64,000 nucleotides of DNA from Epiperipatus broadwayi (lineage: Eukaryota > Onychophora > Udeonychophora > Euonychophora > Peripatidae). The position numbers and the translations under genes are program-made. The stretch covers positions 2,046,001 to 2,110,000 of the forward strand of contig JAQFVV010006255.1 of assembly GCA_028023455.1 (NCBI GenBank), given 5' to 3'. Shown here in pieces: positions 1 through 10,238 of this stretch (within the stretch, counting starts at the first letter, position 1; each line of letters begins with the position of its first letter). The notes beneath the pieces are model-generated. The model was not told the DNA's origin. It searched no databases and saw nothing but the letters and a program-made list of their open reading frames with translations.

Positions 1-540
1 GTGAAACCTACCACGTTATCAGACACTATAGTTTCTGTCTGTCTCTGTAGTGCAAGAAGTTTATTGAAATGATCATTTTTTCTGCACTAGTACTTTTCAC
101 TTTGTGGTATTCAGTCCACTTTGAAAAAGCATTACTAGAATCAATTTTCCTGTGATCCAGTTGGCATGATCTATATGAAATCTTTTCAATGGTCTAGTTG
201 TTTTGGGCCATGGTGTATAATTTTTGCTGGCAATGCCGTCTCTGTTTGACACTTAGTGCACATTTTTATGTATTTTTTTATGTAAGTATTTATTGAACTT
301 AAAATGTAACCACATTCTAATGCTTTTGTTCATACCACCTCTGGGTAGTCCTTGAAGTAATTCTAAAACTATAGTTTCTTCTGTAGGGTATCACTGTTTT
401 ATCCCCCATTATTATGCAACTCTTACATTCTGATAATTTTTCTTGATAGCCCAAAACTGTTGGGCCAAACAAGTCGCTTTTGTCTTCAGCCAACTTTTCC
501 ATATTCATTTTATTAGCATCTGGTATTCTTGATTTTGTTT
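1..540 (-). pseudogene. Ty3/gypsy integrase fragment (runs off left edge)
   Basis: Decayed integrase of an LTR retrotransposon, read right to left. An open stretch at 317-508 ends in a spacer-like block (CIIMGDKTVIP) that resembles the 'C..WG..VVIP' segment before Ty3/gypsy integrases. It is followed, with stops, by a zinc-binding CTKCQT near 250-285, a proline/histidine-rich linker, and a core segment ending ETIVSDNVVGF at about 5-40. That last block matches the 'VSDNGPQFT' region around the second catalytic aspartate. Several stops interrupt the core (for example after HHGPKQLDH and around QENxF), so it is not functional. The rest of the integrase and the LTR would lie left of position 1. 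It probably belongs with the reverse transcriptase and RNase H remains at 2.5-3.7 kb, which have the same orientation. The class is fairly sure; exact limits are not. Confidence 0.75.
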
Positions 541-2250
541 TGTCCTTTGTTTTATTTTTTTGCGGTTTATTCTCTTAGACATTATATTGTGAAACAGTAA
601 GATTTGAATCAAATTTTAGTTTCACCTCTCACCCACTATTACCATTTTACCTAAGTTCACATCTTGGATATTGGACTGTGTGTGGGTATTATTATAAAAT
701 ATATGTACATAAGAGATGAGTTTTAAAGTCATATCACCTTTTTCAAAATAATCAATAATTAATAAATGCCAATAATATAAAATAAAATATGTTTACAGTT
801 AAGATTTATTTTAACTTAATATCCAAAAGTTATTCCTTTAAATAAATTTTTTTTTTTTAAAAAAAAGAGAAAGTTAAAGCATTATAAATCAATGTAAATA
901 GAAATCCCCTTAGATCTTCTGTCAAAATTATAAGTTATAATGGGAGGGGAAAAAGAGATAAAACTGAAATATATTCCTGAAACTCATCATTAAGTAATTT
1001 TATTAAAAGCATTTTAAATAGGTCAAATGTAAACAAAAAAAAAAAGAAATGTAAAGTAAAAGTGGTCAGATTGAAATCGTGATTTCATCATGTGCTTCTA
1101 ATCAGCCAAATCGAGGTAGAGAAAAATGTGGTCAGATTGAAATCGCGATCTCAACATGTGCCACTAATGCATCTTTTACCGGAGGGAATATAATAGCACT
1201 GACCTGAGTGACTTTTGGTTTTATGATGCACAGTGCGATGGATTCGAAAGATAAGAAAAAAGGAATAAAAGCTAAGGTTTCGTATTAAAAAAATAAGAGA
1301 CAACAAAAGAGAGGAAAAGTTCTTCTCTTGTTATGGTGTTGATCTGGGCTATGTACTATTTGGTAAAAGAATATTAATTTTAGTGTTATGTGACAATGTG
1401 CAAGGAGTAGAGGCCATCGCTATAATCCTTCAACCTATGGCTATGGAAATGATGAGCTTCCCATTCGATCTAAGTGAAACAAATTGAAAATAGATTACTG
1501 CTTACGTATTTATAATGTGAATGCTTATTAGAATAATAGAACTGATGCTGTTAACCGATGCACCCTGGATTCTACAAACCAAGTGTTGACACTTCACATA
1601 ATCAAAGGGTAAACATTATCCAAGATTAAAGACTTTCTTTAGGACTCTTAGTTTAAGTTTCTATTATATTGTTTCTGTAAATGTGAAATCTTACCCTCAT
1701 CTCGTAAATCTTAAATGAAATTCTGTTTAATATATTATGTAAATCTAATTAATCCTATCCTTGTTTTATCTATTTACTTGGGTATCTATTTATTTATTAT
1801 TTGTTTTATGTTATATTTTATGCCTACATTATTTCTGAGCTGATATTATATCATAAATAAACTCATTAAGAATCGCTGCTCATTGTCACGTATTCCTATT
1901 TCGTAATATTTCCTTTTGTTTTATAAACAGTCGGCTCAGAAATTATAAGTTTATTGTTTTATATTTTATTGTAAATAATATTGATGCGAGATCCCATAAA
2001 TTTTAGTACAGCGTGCTGGCCATCTTAGCCATTACCAATGTTGTGTTGAGTTTTGTAAGGATTGTAGTATAACAACATAATTAAACCTAGTGGGCAAATA
2101 TTAATTAAGTTAATGTGTGGGATTGGAAATGGATTCTATATTTATAAAGCGTAATAATGATTAAATGATTTATTTTGAATTGTGAGATGTGCTAGAGCAT
2201 ATAGATGCTAATCATTTAAGCCATGGAAACAGAGTAGACAGATCCTTCTT
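541..2250. other. Non-coding stretch separating two parts of a gypsy element
   Basis: No convincing gene here. The stretch lies between the RNase H and integrase parts of a minus-strand gypsy element, where only a short connection is expected, so it probably represents inserted DNA. The only clear structure is a short tandem duplication at 1062-1170. Confidence 0.4.
1062..1170. repeat. Two-copy tandem repeat, period 66
   Basis: GTGGTCAGATTGAAATCG begins at 1062 and again at 1128. The following bases (ATTTCATCATGTGC and ATCTCAACATGTGC) also align, so this is a diverged tandem duplication about 66 bases long. Confidence 0.7.
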
Positions 2251-2521
2251 TTAAATTCGCTCCCAGATAAATGGATATAAAGAAATGATCCCATGGTAGC
2301 TGACCTTGTCACATGGTCGGGAATGGAAAGGCAAAGACCTCATATCAATACCAGTCATGTGGTTACTGAAGAAGGGTTCAGCCTGACATTTGGCCATTTT
2401 CCCATCTCTGGAGTTTTCAAATGCTTTTGCAATAGCGAGGCCTATTCTTCCTAAATATGTGGCATCTTTTATGCCTATCACAGATTATTATAATTGTAGG
2501 CTTAAATATCTATGCTAAGAA

Positions 2522-2950
2522 TCATTTCCACGCCTTGCACATTGAATGCTCTTGTAACGGACCCAGCTTAATAAATTCTTTCTCTATATATGTATGGTGA
2601 TTGCTGGGCTGGCGAATACACGCATGTTTTGATTTTGTATTATAATCTCGCATAAATTCCATCTTTAGCTGTGAAACATGGGATATAATTGTATAATGAT
2701 ACATGAGAGGCATGTAAAAGTAAAATGTAGGCCAATATAAAGACTATATAGAGTTTTATTTTATTCGCGGACTCTTCTCGTGTAACTGAATTTTTTAATG
2801 TCATTAAATATTTATTTCGATTTATACCTATGTCTGCTTGTCTGTTATTCGTAACCTTATTACTCAAGGTATCTCATCTTGATCACTATTAGTGCATCAA
2901 CTTGTCAGAAATGTGCCCCAAGAAAACTAGTTCTTGTGTCTGCCATACAC
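2522..2950 (-). pseudogene. Ty3/gypsy RNase H and connection region, broken
   Basis: Continuation of the reverse transcriptase at 2959-3644. Near 2880-2950 one minus frame reads a 'K..C.W.....FLGH' block (KCVWQTQELVFLGH), the usual end of the gypsy RT palm and thumb. Further left come ASHVSLYNYISHVSQLK and then HTYIEKEF, matching the gypsy RNase H layout 'DAS..GLGAVISH ... Y..IEKE'. The first aspartate of DAS is replaced (HAS) and at least two frameshifts separate these blocks, so this is a dead copy. The order RT, RNase H, integrase along the minus strand fits Ty3/gypsy. Confidence 0.65.
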
Positions 2951-2958
2951 ATTTCTCT

Positions 2959-3660
2959 TTATTCAGCGTAATGCCTGACCTTTTCTATTGCTGTGGTAAT
3001 AAGTATGTCATCATAGTATGGTATCACTTCAGTTAGCCCATTTAAAATTTGTTCTATTTTCACTTGGAAAATGTTAGGGGCCATTGTAATTCCAAATGGA
3101 AGTCTGTTGTACCTGAACAGCCCAAAAGACATTATTAAAGGTAATATTTTTGCTGTTCTTTCTGTCATCTTGATCTGGTGATATGCGGAATTTAGGTTTA
3201 ATTTGGCAAAAAATTTTGCATTTGTTAATCTGGCCACTATTTTCTTTACATTAGAATTACTTGATTGTAAATTAGAGAAAAAATCTAGATTTTTTCTCTA
3301 ATTTACAATCAAGTATTTCTATTATTACAAATAAGGAGAAAATAAAACCACATTTACATTAGAATCTGGATATGCTCATTTATTTAATTCCCACAGATTT
3401 TGATTTGGCCATTTGGCTTCATAATAACTACTATCAGCGTTGCCCAATCCACCAATTCAATCTGTGTTAATATACCTTCATTTAATTTTTTCCTCCTCGT
3501 TCTCTGCACTGGTGGTATTTTCTTAGCTTTACAAATAATTGGGTTGGCAGCTTCTACAAATTTGTTATAACCTGGATTTGATGTTATCAGTTCTAAATCT
3601 TTTGTGAATAATTCTGGGAAAACTTGCCGTATTTTTTGTTTCATTGATGAGTTGGTAATT
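2959..3660 (-). pseudogene. Ty3/gypsy reverse transcriptase, interrupted
   Basis: Reverse transcriptase of the left gypsy element. The right part (3384-3644) holds the N-terminal fingers: KKLNEGILTQIELVDWATLI, then VIMKPNGQIKICGN, equal to the family's 'GVI.P..SPWAS.I..V.K.DG..R.C.D'. The left part (2959-3237) holds ARLTNAKFFAKLNLNSAYHQ (motif A), SFGLFRYNRLPFGI (motif B) and PYYDDIL (motif C, YxDD; the normal Y-V/A-D-D is YYDD here). The two halves are separated by a 95-base palindromic insertion flanked by a 13-base duplication of coding sequence, and frameshifts lie near the insert. The aspartate expected in motif A (KLDL) is asparagine (KLNL), so catalysis would be lost even without the insertion. 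Confidence 0.85.
3258..3352. mobile_element. Palindromic insertion with 13-base target duplication
   Basis: A perfect 58-base palindrome (3258-3315, two 29-base arms, centre TCTAGA, no loop) is followed by 37 further bases. TTTACATTAGAAT flanks the whole insert at 3245-3257 and 3353-3365. The duplicated bases are coding sequence of the gypsy reverse transcriptase (reading DSNVK on the minus strand), so the pre-insertion site can be seen directly. Confidence 0.8.
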
Positions 3661-3948
3661 GTATTAATGTTAATATTTATTCCTAGTTTTTTAAACCAAT
3701 GTTGCCCTTTTAATGGACTGACCTGTGTCTGTACTACATATACAGATAAATTAACTTTTATTGTGGTATTTTATCAGGTCTATCAGATAGCCTATTATTC
3801 ATATTTGATTCCCACTTACATCTATAGTCCTGATAGCTGCTTTATGAATTGCCATGGCTGCACATTACCCTTTAATCTGGATCCATAACTCATCCAGAAT
3901 TATTGAGATACCTGACCTGCTGTCTATTTCCATATCTATTTTTTTTAT

Positions 3949-4058
3949 TGCATACTTCCTTCTGCAACAAGAACTTGGTTTGACCAATTTTCCTTGTGCT
4001 GTTCATACTGTAATTGCTATCATTTATGCCTATCTTAATTGTACTATTCTTTTTTATT
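3949..4058. repeat. About 108-base unit of gypsy sequence duplicated around transposon A
   Basis: Bases 3949-4057 (ATTGCATACTTCCTTCTGC through TATCTTAATTGTACTATTC) recur almost unchanged at about 5288-5392. ATTGCATACTT also occurs at 4057-4066, directly left of transposon A. The simplest reading is an older tandem duplication in the gypsy element, with A later inserted at the same point of the second unit. Confidence 0.7.
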
Positions 4059-4066
4059 GCATACTT

Positions 4067-5288
4067 GGTGCTTGTTTTATAGCTAAAGATGCCGTTGGAT
4101 GGCGCCGTTTTCACGCTAAAACTATAAAATATGAACATTCATGGGCCATTGATTTTAATAACTTTTCTGTGCTTTTTTGTAATGCGAAAATAAAAACAAA
4201 ACAAAATTGTCTTTTTTAAATATTATTTTTTTTATTAACGTATACAATTTAAATGATAATAATAAATGTAAAATAAAATCAACAAATTACAATTTGATTC
4301 GTGTTTTTTATATCGTATATTTTTTAAATTGTGTTACGGCTTTTTTTTATCAATTTTTTATCGGATATTTTTTTACTTGTGTTACGGCTTTTTTTTTATC
4401 AATTTTCTATTGGATATTTTTTTACTTGAGTTACGACTTTTTTTGTTGTTGTTTAACTAAAAAATAATAATCGTAATAAAAGTAAAAGTTGTTACGGTTA
4501 GATTTAGGGTTAGTTTAGGGTAGGGTTAGTTTTAGGGTTAGTTTAGGGTTAGGTTTAGGGTTAGTTTTAGGGTTAGGGTTAGTGTTCTGGTGTTTGTAAT
4601 GCTAAAATAAAAAAATTCAAAATCGTAACTGTACTCGGACAAAAGAAAGAAACTGAAACTTTTTTAAACAACAACAAACACATACAAATGTCTTTTTTAC
4701 TTATTAAACATGTTTATAATATTTGCTTTTTATGAAATTTACAAAAAAAACCTGTATATTTGGACTTTTCTTACTGGATATTTTTTCGTACCGCTCTTTT
4801 TTACTTCAAAAATATACAGACAGTAGAATCTTCTTTGTCTCATGGAATGTTACTAACAGTACGTGACACGTTACCTAATTGCAACTCAATAAAAACATAG
4901 ATATTTAATATTTTCCCAAATAAAAGTTCAATACAGTATGTTGTAAAAAGTCTTATAATTATTGCTTTAAAAAATCTGAACATTTCAATAGTTTAAAAAA
5001 AAAAAAAATTCAATGAAAACAACATTTCAATACAATTCAAATACAAACTCTCTCATCAAGCCGTAATTATTTTATAAATTGTGCGAATTCGGAAAATGTA
5101 TTTGCTGCTATGCGACATACATGCTGTACTGCGACACGACATAGCGACCTGCATTCTGTAGCACAACAAAAAAGTTGTATTATCGAAAACGCAGGTTCGA
5201 ACGTGTCAGCTGCGGAAACAGCATTTTTATGTGTTTTGGCGCGAAAACTGCGCCATAGAGCGGTATCTTTAGCTAAAAGATGAGTACC
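4067..5288 (+). mobile_element. Transposon A: non-autonomous, TIRs, telomere-like core
   Basis: About 1.22 kb between inverted ends. Left end GGTGCTTGTTTTATAGCTAA and, read on the minus strand from 5288, GGTACTCATCTTTTAGCTAA; the match continues inward through AAGATRCCG and TGGCGC.GTTTTC.CGC. Seven bases of CATACTT flank both sides (4060-4066 and 5289-5295), consistent with an 8-base target-site duplication carrying one change. Inside are a telomere-like array (about 4491-4586) and a subterminal segment shared with B. There is no transposase ORF. Together with B, C and D it defines a family. An 8-base duplication is used by hAT, P and Merlin superfamilies, but these ends do not match an end sequence I know. 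Confidence 0.8.
4491..4586 (+). repeat. Interstitial telomere-like array inside transposon A
   Basis: An imperfect array of TTAGGG, TTTAGGG and TTTTAGGG units (TTAGGGTTAGTTTAGGG and similar). It sits well inside the element, with homologous flanks in copy B, so it is part of the transposon and not a chromosome end. Confidence 0.85.
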
Positions 5289-5291
5289 CAT
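5067..5291 (-). other. Subterminal short ORF shared by transposons A and B
   Basis: A 74-codon open frame at the right end of A reads FRAKTHKN, then SAADTFEPAFSIIQLFCC, then a cysteine-rich tail ending AVQHVC. Copy B has the matching frame at its left end (8623-8913) with the same core. Both start inside the inverted repeat. This may be chance openness of a conserved, palindrome-rich subterminal region; no family is recognised and a protein function is not claimed. Confidence 0.3.
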
Positions 5292-6350
5292 ACTTCCTTC
5301 TGCAACAAGAACTTGATTTGACCAATTTTCCTTGTGCTGTTCATATTGTAATTGCTATCATTTATGCCTATCTTAATTATACTATCCTTTTTCTTACTAT
5401 AAGTTGCTGTTTGCTCCATAACAAGCTCAAGGGCCACCTTCTTTTTAACAGTTTCTTCACAATTTCCCTTCACATTGGCAAGAAGGTCTTGTCTGGATCT
5501 ATCGTCCGTCAGACCTGTTATTACTTGCTCTCTTACTTTACTGTTGACTTATCTTTTTTTTCATATCTTGTATGTTTTAAAATTTCCATTCTCTTAGCTC
5601 TTGCTTTAGTTCTTCTTATCCTTTTTCTATCTTTTCTATTTTCTCTATTACCTGGCACTGACTTTCTTTTATATTTCTAATCTTTTTTAACAAAAGGAAA
5701 TTTTTCTGTGTGGCAAACAACAGCCATTCGCTTGTATAACTAACATCGAATTTATCAGTGACATCTCTGTTATTATAGATTCTCTACTCTATTACTAGCT
5801 TTTAAAATTATTTCACTATACTTAGGTTTGAGATAGTGACTGTACCAACTTTTGTTGTGAATTTGCATATATATATATTATATGGATACCAACAAAAAAA
5901 AATAAACAGAAATTTAATAACAACAAAAATTAATAACAGCAAAAATTACCATAAATGATGATTACATGAATTTAGCACTGACCCCTAAAACAAAATATCA
6001 TCAACAGCTTTATTGATCGCTCAGCACACAAAACAAATAAAGCCTTATATATATATATATCAGTATTGGGCTAATCTCTGACTCCAACCATCTATTGCTC
6101 AAGTCTGGCTGAGTACAAATTTAACAAATGAATATATTCATAGTTTGTTCTGTTTTTTCCTATAAAGCTCATTAGGCATATAAAAACAAAATAAAATCTG
6201 TGCAATACGCTTTAGTCCCTCATTGTCTGTTGGTACCTTCAGAGGCACGGTCTCTGGGATTGCTTCCCTTGATACACGAACCACCTCTTTCTTCCCGTTC
6301 AGCTTCTTACTGGCTTCTTTCAGCCCTGTTCCAACTCCAGATGGCTTCAA

Positions 6351-8651
6351 ACAATCAGTACTAACAGTGCACAGTTAGACAAGTTTGAAATGAATACACA
6401 AGTAATTCTGCTAAAGCAAAAAACTCTGTTGCACGTTCTGTACTTGCTATTTATATCTCTCACTGATTTTCAGTTTTAATTGTTGATCACTATCTTATTT
6501 TTTCAGATACCAATCATTCTGTTTTTCCCTTTGGTATTTTTAATTAGACTTTTTGGACTTCAATTGTTTTAAGCATATATTTCTTATTAGTAAATCTCTC
6601 TCATCATTTATCAAGCAGGATTTCTTATTATTGGTTTTACACAACTATTTTTTATTGTTTACTTTAAGAAAATATTTCTTATCATTTATAATAAATTCGT
6701 TTAACTTTCTTTCAATAGTACACTAATTAATTTTATTCTCATTCACCTTAATTTTATCTGTTAGCTATCTATTAAATACATTTCTCTAAATATATTTTCT
6801 TTGCCACATCTTTTTTTGGAGTAATGCATATGATGTTTGCTTTTATAATTATTGAGTTTAAATTAAAATTTTGCTGTCATCAAGCCCCAAATTTTTTTAT
6901 TGAAACTATTGACCCCTAGAAAGGTCAAATCGACCCCAGGGAATCGATATCAACCACTTTGAGAATTGTTGCCTTATAATGATGTAAGTTATCACTTTTA
7001 TTGTGTATTTTTATGCTTTCTGCTTTAATCAAGAGTTCATCAAAGTTGAAATCTGGTTTTCATGTTGAGATTTTTGTTTGACATGCTGATGCATACTATT
7101 TGTGGGTGGATCATGAGAAATTACATATCTCATATGTTTAAATGTATATATAGTTGTAGTGTGTATTTATTTAAAAAAATTATTATAATATAACGAATAA
7201 TTAAAATATCAAACTTTAAAATTAGGAAATAACATATATATATATAGAAATATATTAGTATATATATATTTCTGGATATATTTCTGGTTTATTTGTGTAT
7301 TTATTCTTTGTTAGTATCAGTGTTGTAATATTGTTTTGTCTGGATTACATCTGCTATTATTTAGATATAAGTCATTCTAAAATTTATTGCATAAACATCA
7401 GACATGTTACAATGATAAAATGTTATTGTTAGCAATTATCAAACACATATACATATGAACCAGAAATATACGTTTCATTTCTTATCCATAAAAATATTTT
7501 CTTTAATACATATATTATGCGTGTATGTGTGAGAAATACACAAATAGCTTTATATTTTAAGTAAATTCTTTTTCTAAAAGTTATAAATATGTGTATTGCT
7601 AGCTAATTAAAAAATTTAAATTTGAAGAAATAATATATAAAATAATTCATTTATTACTAATTTTCTTCTTTTCTGATTGTTAATAAACATACTATCAGAA
7701 AAATACCTTTTCTGTGAGTATATTCATTAATATATAAAATAATGCTGTTACATAGTATATTTAATTTTATAAGGTATATTTGGATAGCAATTTGAATTTA
7801 AAAAGACTTTATGAACATAAGATCCAATTAAAATGACTAAGAATGATTGAACATAAGATTCAATCGAAATGATTAGGGTTATTGTTATTGATCTTGAAAA
7901 GGTATTTACTTGGTATGGAGAATTGAATTATTTTGTGTTAAAATATTTATTGGTAGAAAGATGTCTATTTTGTAAAGAAGTCAATATATTTGTAAAATTG
8001 TATTAAATAATGTTCAAAAGAGATAAACAGAGGAAAGAAAGGGCCTTGTCTAAATCCTAGTTAGTTTAAAGATTTAATTTTTATTTAGATGAATTGCTAA
8101 ACTCAACAATGACATGGTTAGCATTGGGAGTAGAAAAGTTTATTGTATTAATTTTACTTATGATTGTATGTAAAAAAAAAAAAAAAGAGAGATTAACTAA
8201 GTTTTAGATAAGATTGATGATTTTTTTTGGCAGTTTGTGAAAAATAAACATTTTCTAAGTTTAAATCAAAAAATATATTGGATAGTACTTGCCAGATTAA
8301 TGCATTTAATTATTATGGGAAGTTGGTTACTTTCTAATAGAAATTGTGACTAAGATATTACAGATGATAACTCTATCTTTCTTATTGTATAAAGAACACA
8401 GATGATATTAACATTACAATGATTTAATAGGTTTTTATTAAGTAGAAAAAAATAAAAATATTAAAGTTGTTAAATATTTTATTTGGAATTTAACTTTATC
8501 TAGAGTAGAATTTTGGATATTTATGAAAAAAGAAAGAAAAAAACATTGGAAGCTGATGTGATATAGATGTGAAAAAAAAAAAAAGAATAGGAAAAATAGA
8601 TTAAAAAGATGTCTTAGTAATATTGAAGCATTGTAATTCAACTATAAATAA
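6351..8651. other. AT-rich non-coding DNA
   Basis: No gene seen. There are short TA runs (6049-6061, 7230-7270) and poly-A tracts. A stretch at about 6880-6975 (CCCCTAGAAAGGTCAAATCG and following) is less AT-rich and may be an old repeat fragment that I cannot name. Confidence 0.4.
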
Positions 8652-8913
8652 TATTCTTCGGTTGTCGTTGATGAAGCCACCATATTCCACTGGATGGTGG
8701 TGTTTTCACGCTAAAACACATAAAAATGTCTTTTCCGCGGCTGACACATTCGAACCCGCATTTTCTATAATACAACTTTTTTGTTGTATTACAGATTGCA
8801 GGCCACTATGTCGCATTGCAGTACAGCATGTATGTTTATGCAGCAAATACATTTTCCCAATTCGCACAGTTTATAAAATGGTTACGGCTTGGGGAGAGGG
8901 TGTGTTTTTTTGA
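8623..8913 (+). other. Subterminal short ORF of transposon B
   Basis: A 96-codon open frame starting just outside the left end and running into the element. It carries FHAKTHKN, SAADTFEPAFSIIQLFCC and AVQHVC, as in copy A. See the entry at 5067-5291; coding status is doubtful. Confidence 0.3.
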
Positions 8914-9914
8914 ATTGGATGGAAATGTTATTTTCATTGGATTTTTTTTTATTTTAAAGTATTGAAATGTTCAGATTTTGTAAAGTAATAATTAACAGAC
9001 TTTTTACACCGTAGTGTATTGAAGTTTTAAATAGTAAATGTTGACGAGATATATGTATAAAGTGAATTGGAATAAGGTAACACGTCAAGTAACGTACTGT
9101 TCGTAACATTTCCACGAGACATTTTAAGATTGTACCGAGTGTATATTTTTGAAATAAAAAAGAGCGTTAACACAAAAATATCCAGTAAGAAAAGTACAAT
9201 TGTACACTGTTTTTTTAAATGTCATGAAAAGCATATATTATAAACATTTTATATATATATTTGTCGTTGTTTAAAAAAGTTTTAGTTTCTTTCTTTTCTC
9301 TGACTACTGTTATACTTTGTTGACTATAGTTTATGTTTATTGTTATTATTTATTTTATAGATGTTAGTAAAAAAAAAATATTTACAAAAATACGATTTTG
9401 ATATTTTTTATTTTAACCGTAAACCTTACTCTAAAGCTAACCACTAAAACTAACCCTAAACTAACCCTAAAGCTAACCCTAAAACTAACCCTAAACTAAC
9501 CCTAAAACTAACCCTAAACCTAACTGTAACAACTTTTACTTTTAGTTGTCATTCTATTTGAAATAAAAAATAGCGGTAAACAACAAAAAAAAAAAGCCGT
9601 AACCCCAGTAAAAAAATCTCCGATAGAAAATTGATTTTTCTAATAAAAAGAAAACTAAAAAAGACGAATCAAATTGTAATTTGTTTATTTTATTTTACAT
9701 TTATTATTATCATTTAATTTGTATACATTAATAAAAAATAATATTTAAAATTAAATAATATTTAAAAAAGACGATTTTCTTTTGTTTTTATTTTCCCTTT
9801 ACAAAAAACACATCAAAATGATTATAATTAATGGCCCGTGAATGATCATATTTTATAGTTTAAGCGTGATAACTGCGCCATCCAGTGGGATATGGTTGCT
9901 CATCGACGACAACC
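8660..9914 (-). mobile_element. Transposon B: inverted relative of A
   Basis: About 1.26 kb bounded by a perfect 8-base duplication TATTCTTC (8652-8659 and 9915-9922). Inverted ends: left GGTTGTCGTTGATGAAGCCA; right, on the minus strand, GGTTGTCGTCGATGAGCAAC. Both continue into CACTGGATGG and TCACGC. The interior is homologous to A but in opposite orientation: the segments next to the TIR, a telomere-like array (9418-9530, here as CTAACCC on +) and the subterminal ORF region are all shared. No transposase is present, so it must be moved by a transposase made elsewhere. Confidence 0.87.
9418..9530 (-). repeat. Interstitial telomere-like array inside transposon B
   Basis: CTAACCC and CCTAAA units on the + strand (TTAGGG/TTTAGGG on the minus strand), at the place equivalent to the array in A. 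Confidence 0.85.
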
Positions 9915-9936
9915 TATTCTTCTTTTCTATGCTAAT

Positions 9937-10094
9937 GTTAATGAAAACATCCACAGAAAAGGTAGTTTTTTTTTTTTTTTTTTTAAAAATCAGCTTTATT
10001 ACTGCCTAGCATGCTTTTCATATAACCTGTATATATCATATTCATGATTTATAGTTTTAAAAAAATTACCTTTTCTGTGGATGTTTTCATTAAC
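9937..10094. mobile_element. Hairpin MITE, 158 bases
   Basis: Perfect 28-base inverted ends: GTTAATGAAAACATCCACAG (9937 onward, through GGTA at 9964) and its complement at 10067-10094. A poly-T run and unrelated AT-rich filler lie between. It sits 14 bases beyond the right target duplication of transposon B. Too short to code for anything. Confidence 0.8.
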
Positions 10095-10238
10095 AGTTGA
10101 GTTTTATATAATATTGAAGCATTGATAAAAAAATTGTATTTATGGAATTACAAAACAGAAATAGAAAGTACTTAGAAATCATCATTAGAAGCTATTTGTA
10201 AATAAGTATGAATATTCTAACTTTACAAAAATTGGGAA

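Larger units (their letters stand above)
3885..6350 (-). pseudogene. Possible gag/protease remnant of the left gypsy element
   Basis: Upstream of the reverse transcriptase on the minus strand are fragments too degraded to name firmly. At 3890-4057 and 5296-5473 the same polypeptide appears twice: KIGINDSNYxMNSTRKIGQ followed by KFLLQKEV. The second copy is continuous with a strongly charged segment (RENRKDRKRIRRTKARAKRM, about 5590-5660), which is gag-like. A further open frame at 6138-6350 (starting MKPSGVGTGLKEASKKLNG) is unidentified and might be the start of the same polyprotein. Transposon A splits the region. Position relative to RT supports gag/protease, but no D-T/S-G protease site or zinc knuckle was found, so the assignment rests on context. 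Confidence 0.4.

Noticed and set aside
3604-4467. Plus-strand open frames rich in F, Y, L and I
   Set aside because: They lie opposite minus-strand gypsy sequence or in T-rich DNA and show no domain; antisense or low-complexity shadows.
4491-4586. Telomere-like repeats as a chromosome end or assembly join
   Set aside because: A second array in opposite orientation lies in a homologous transposon, with matching flanks and target duplications around both, so the repeat belongs to the element.
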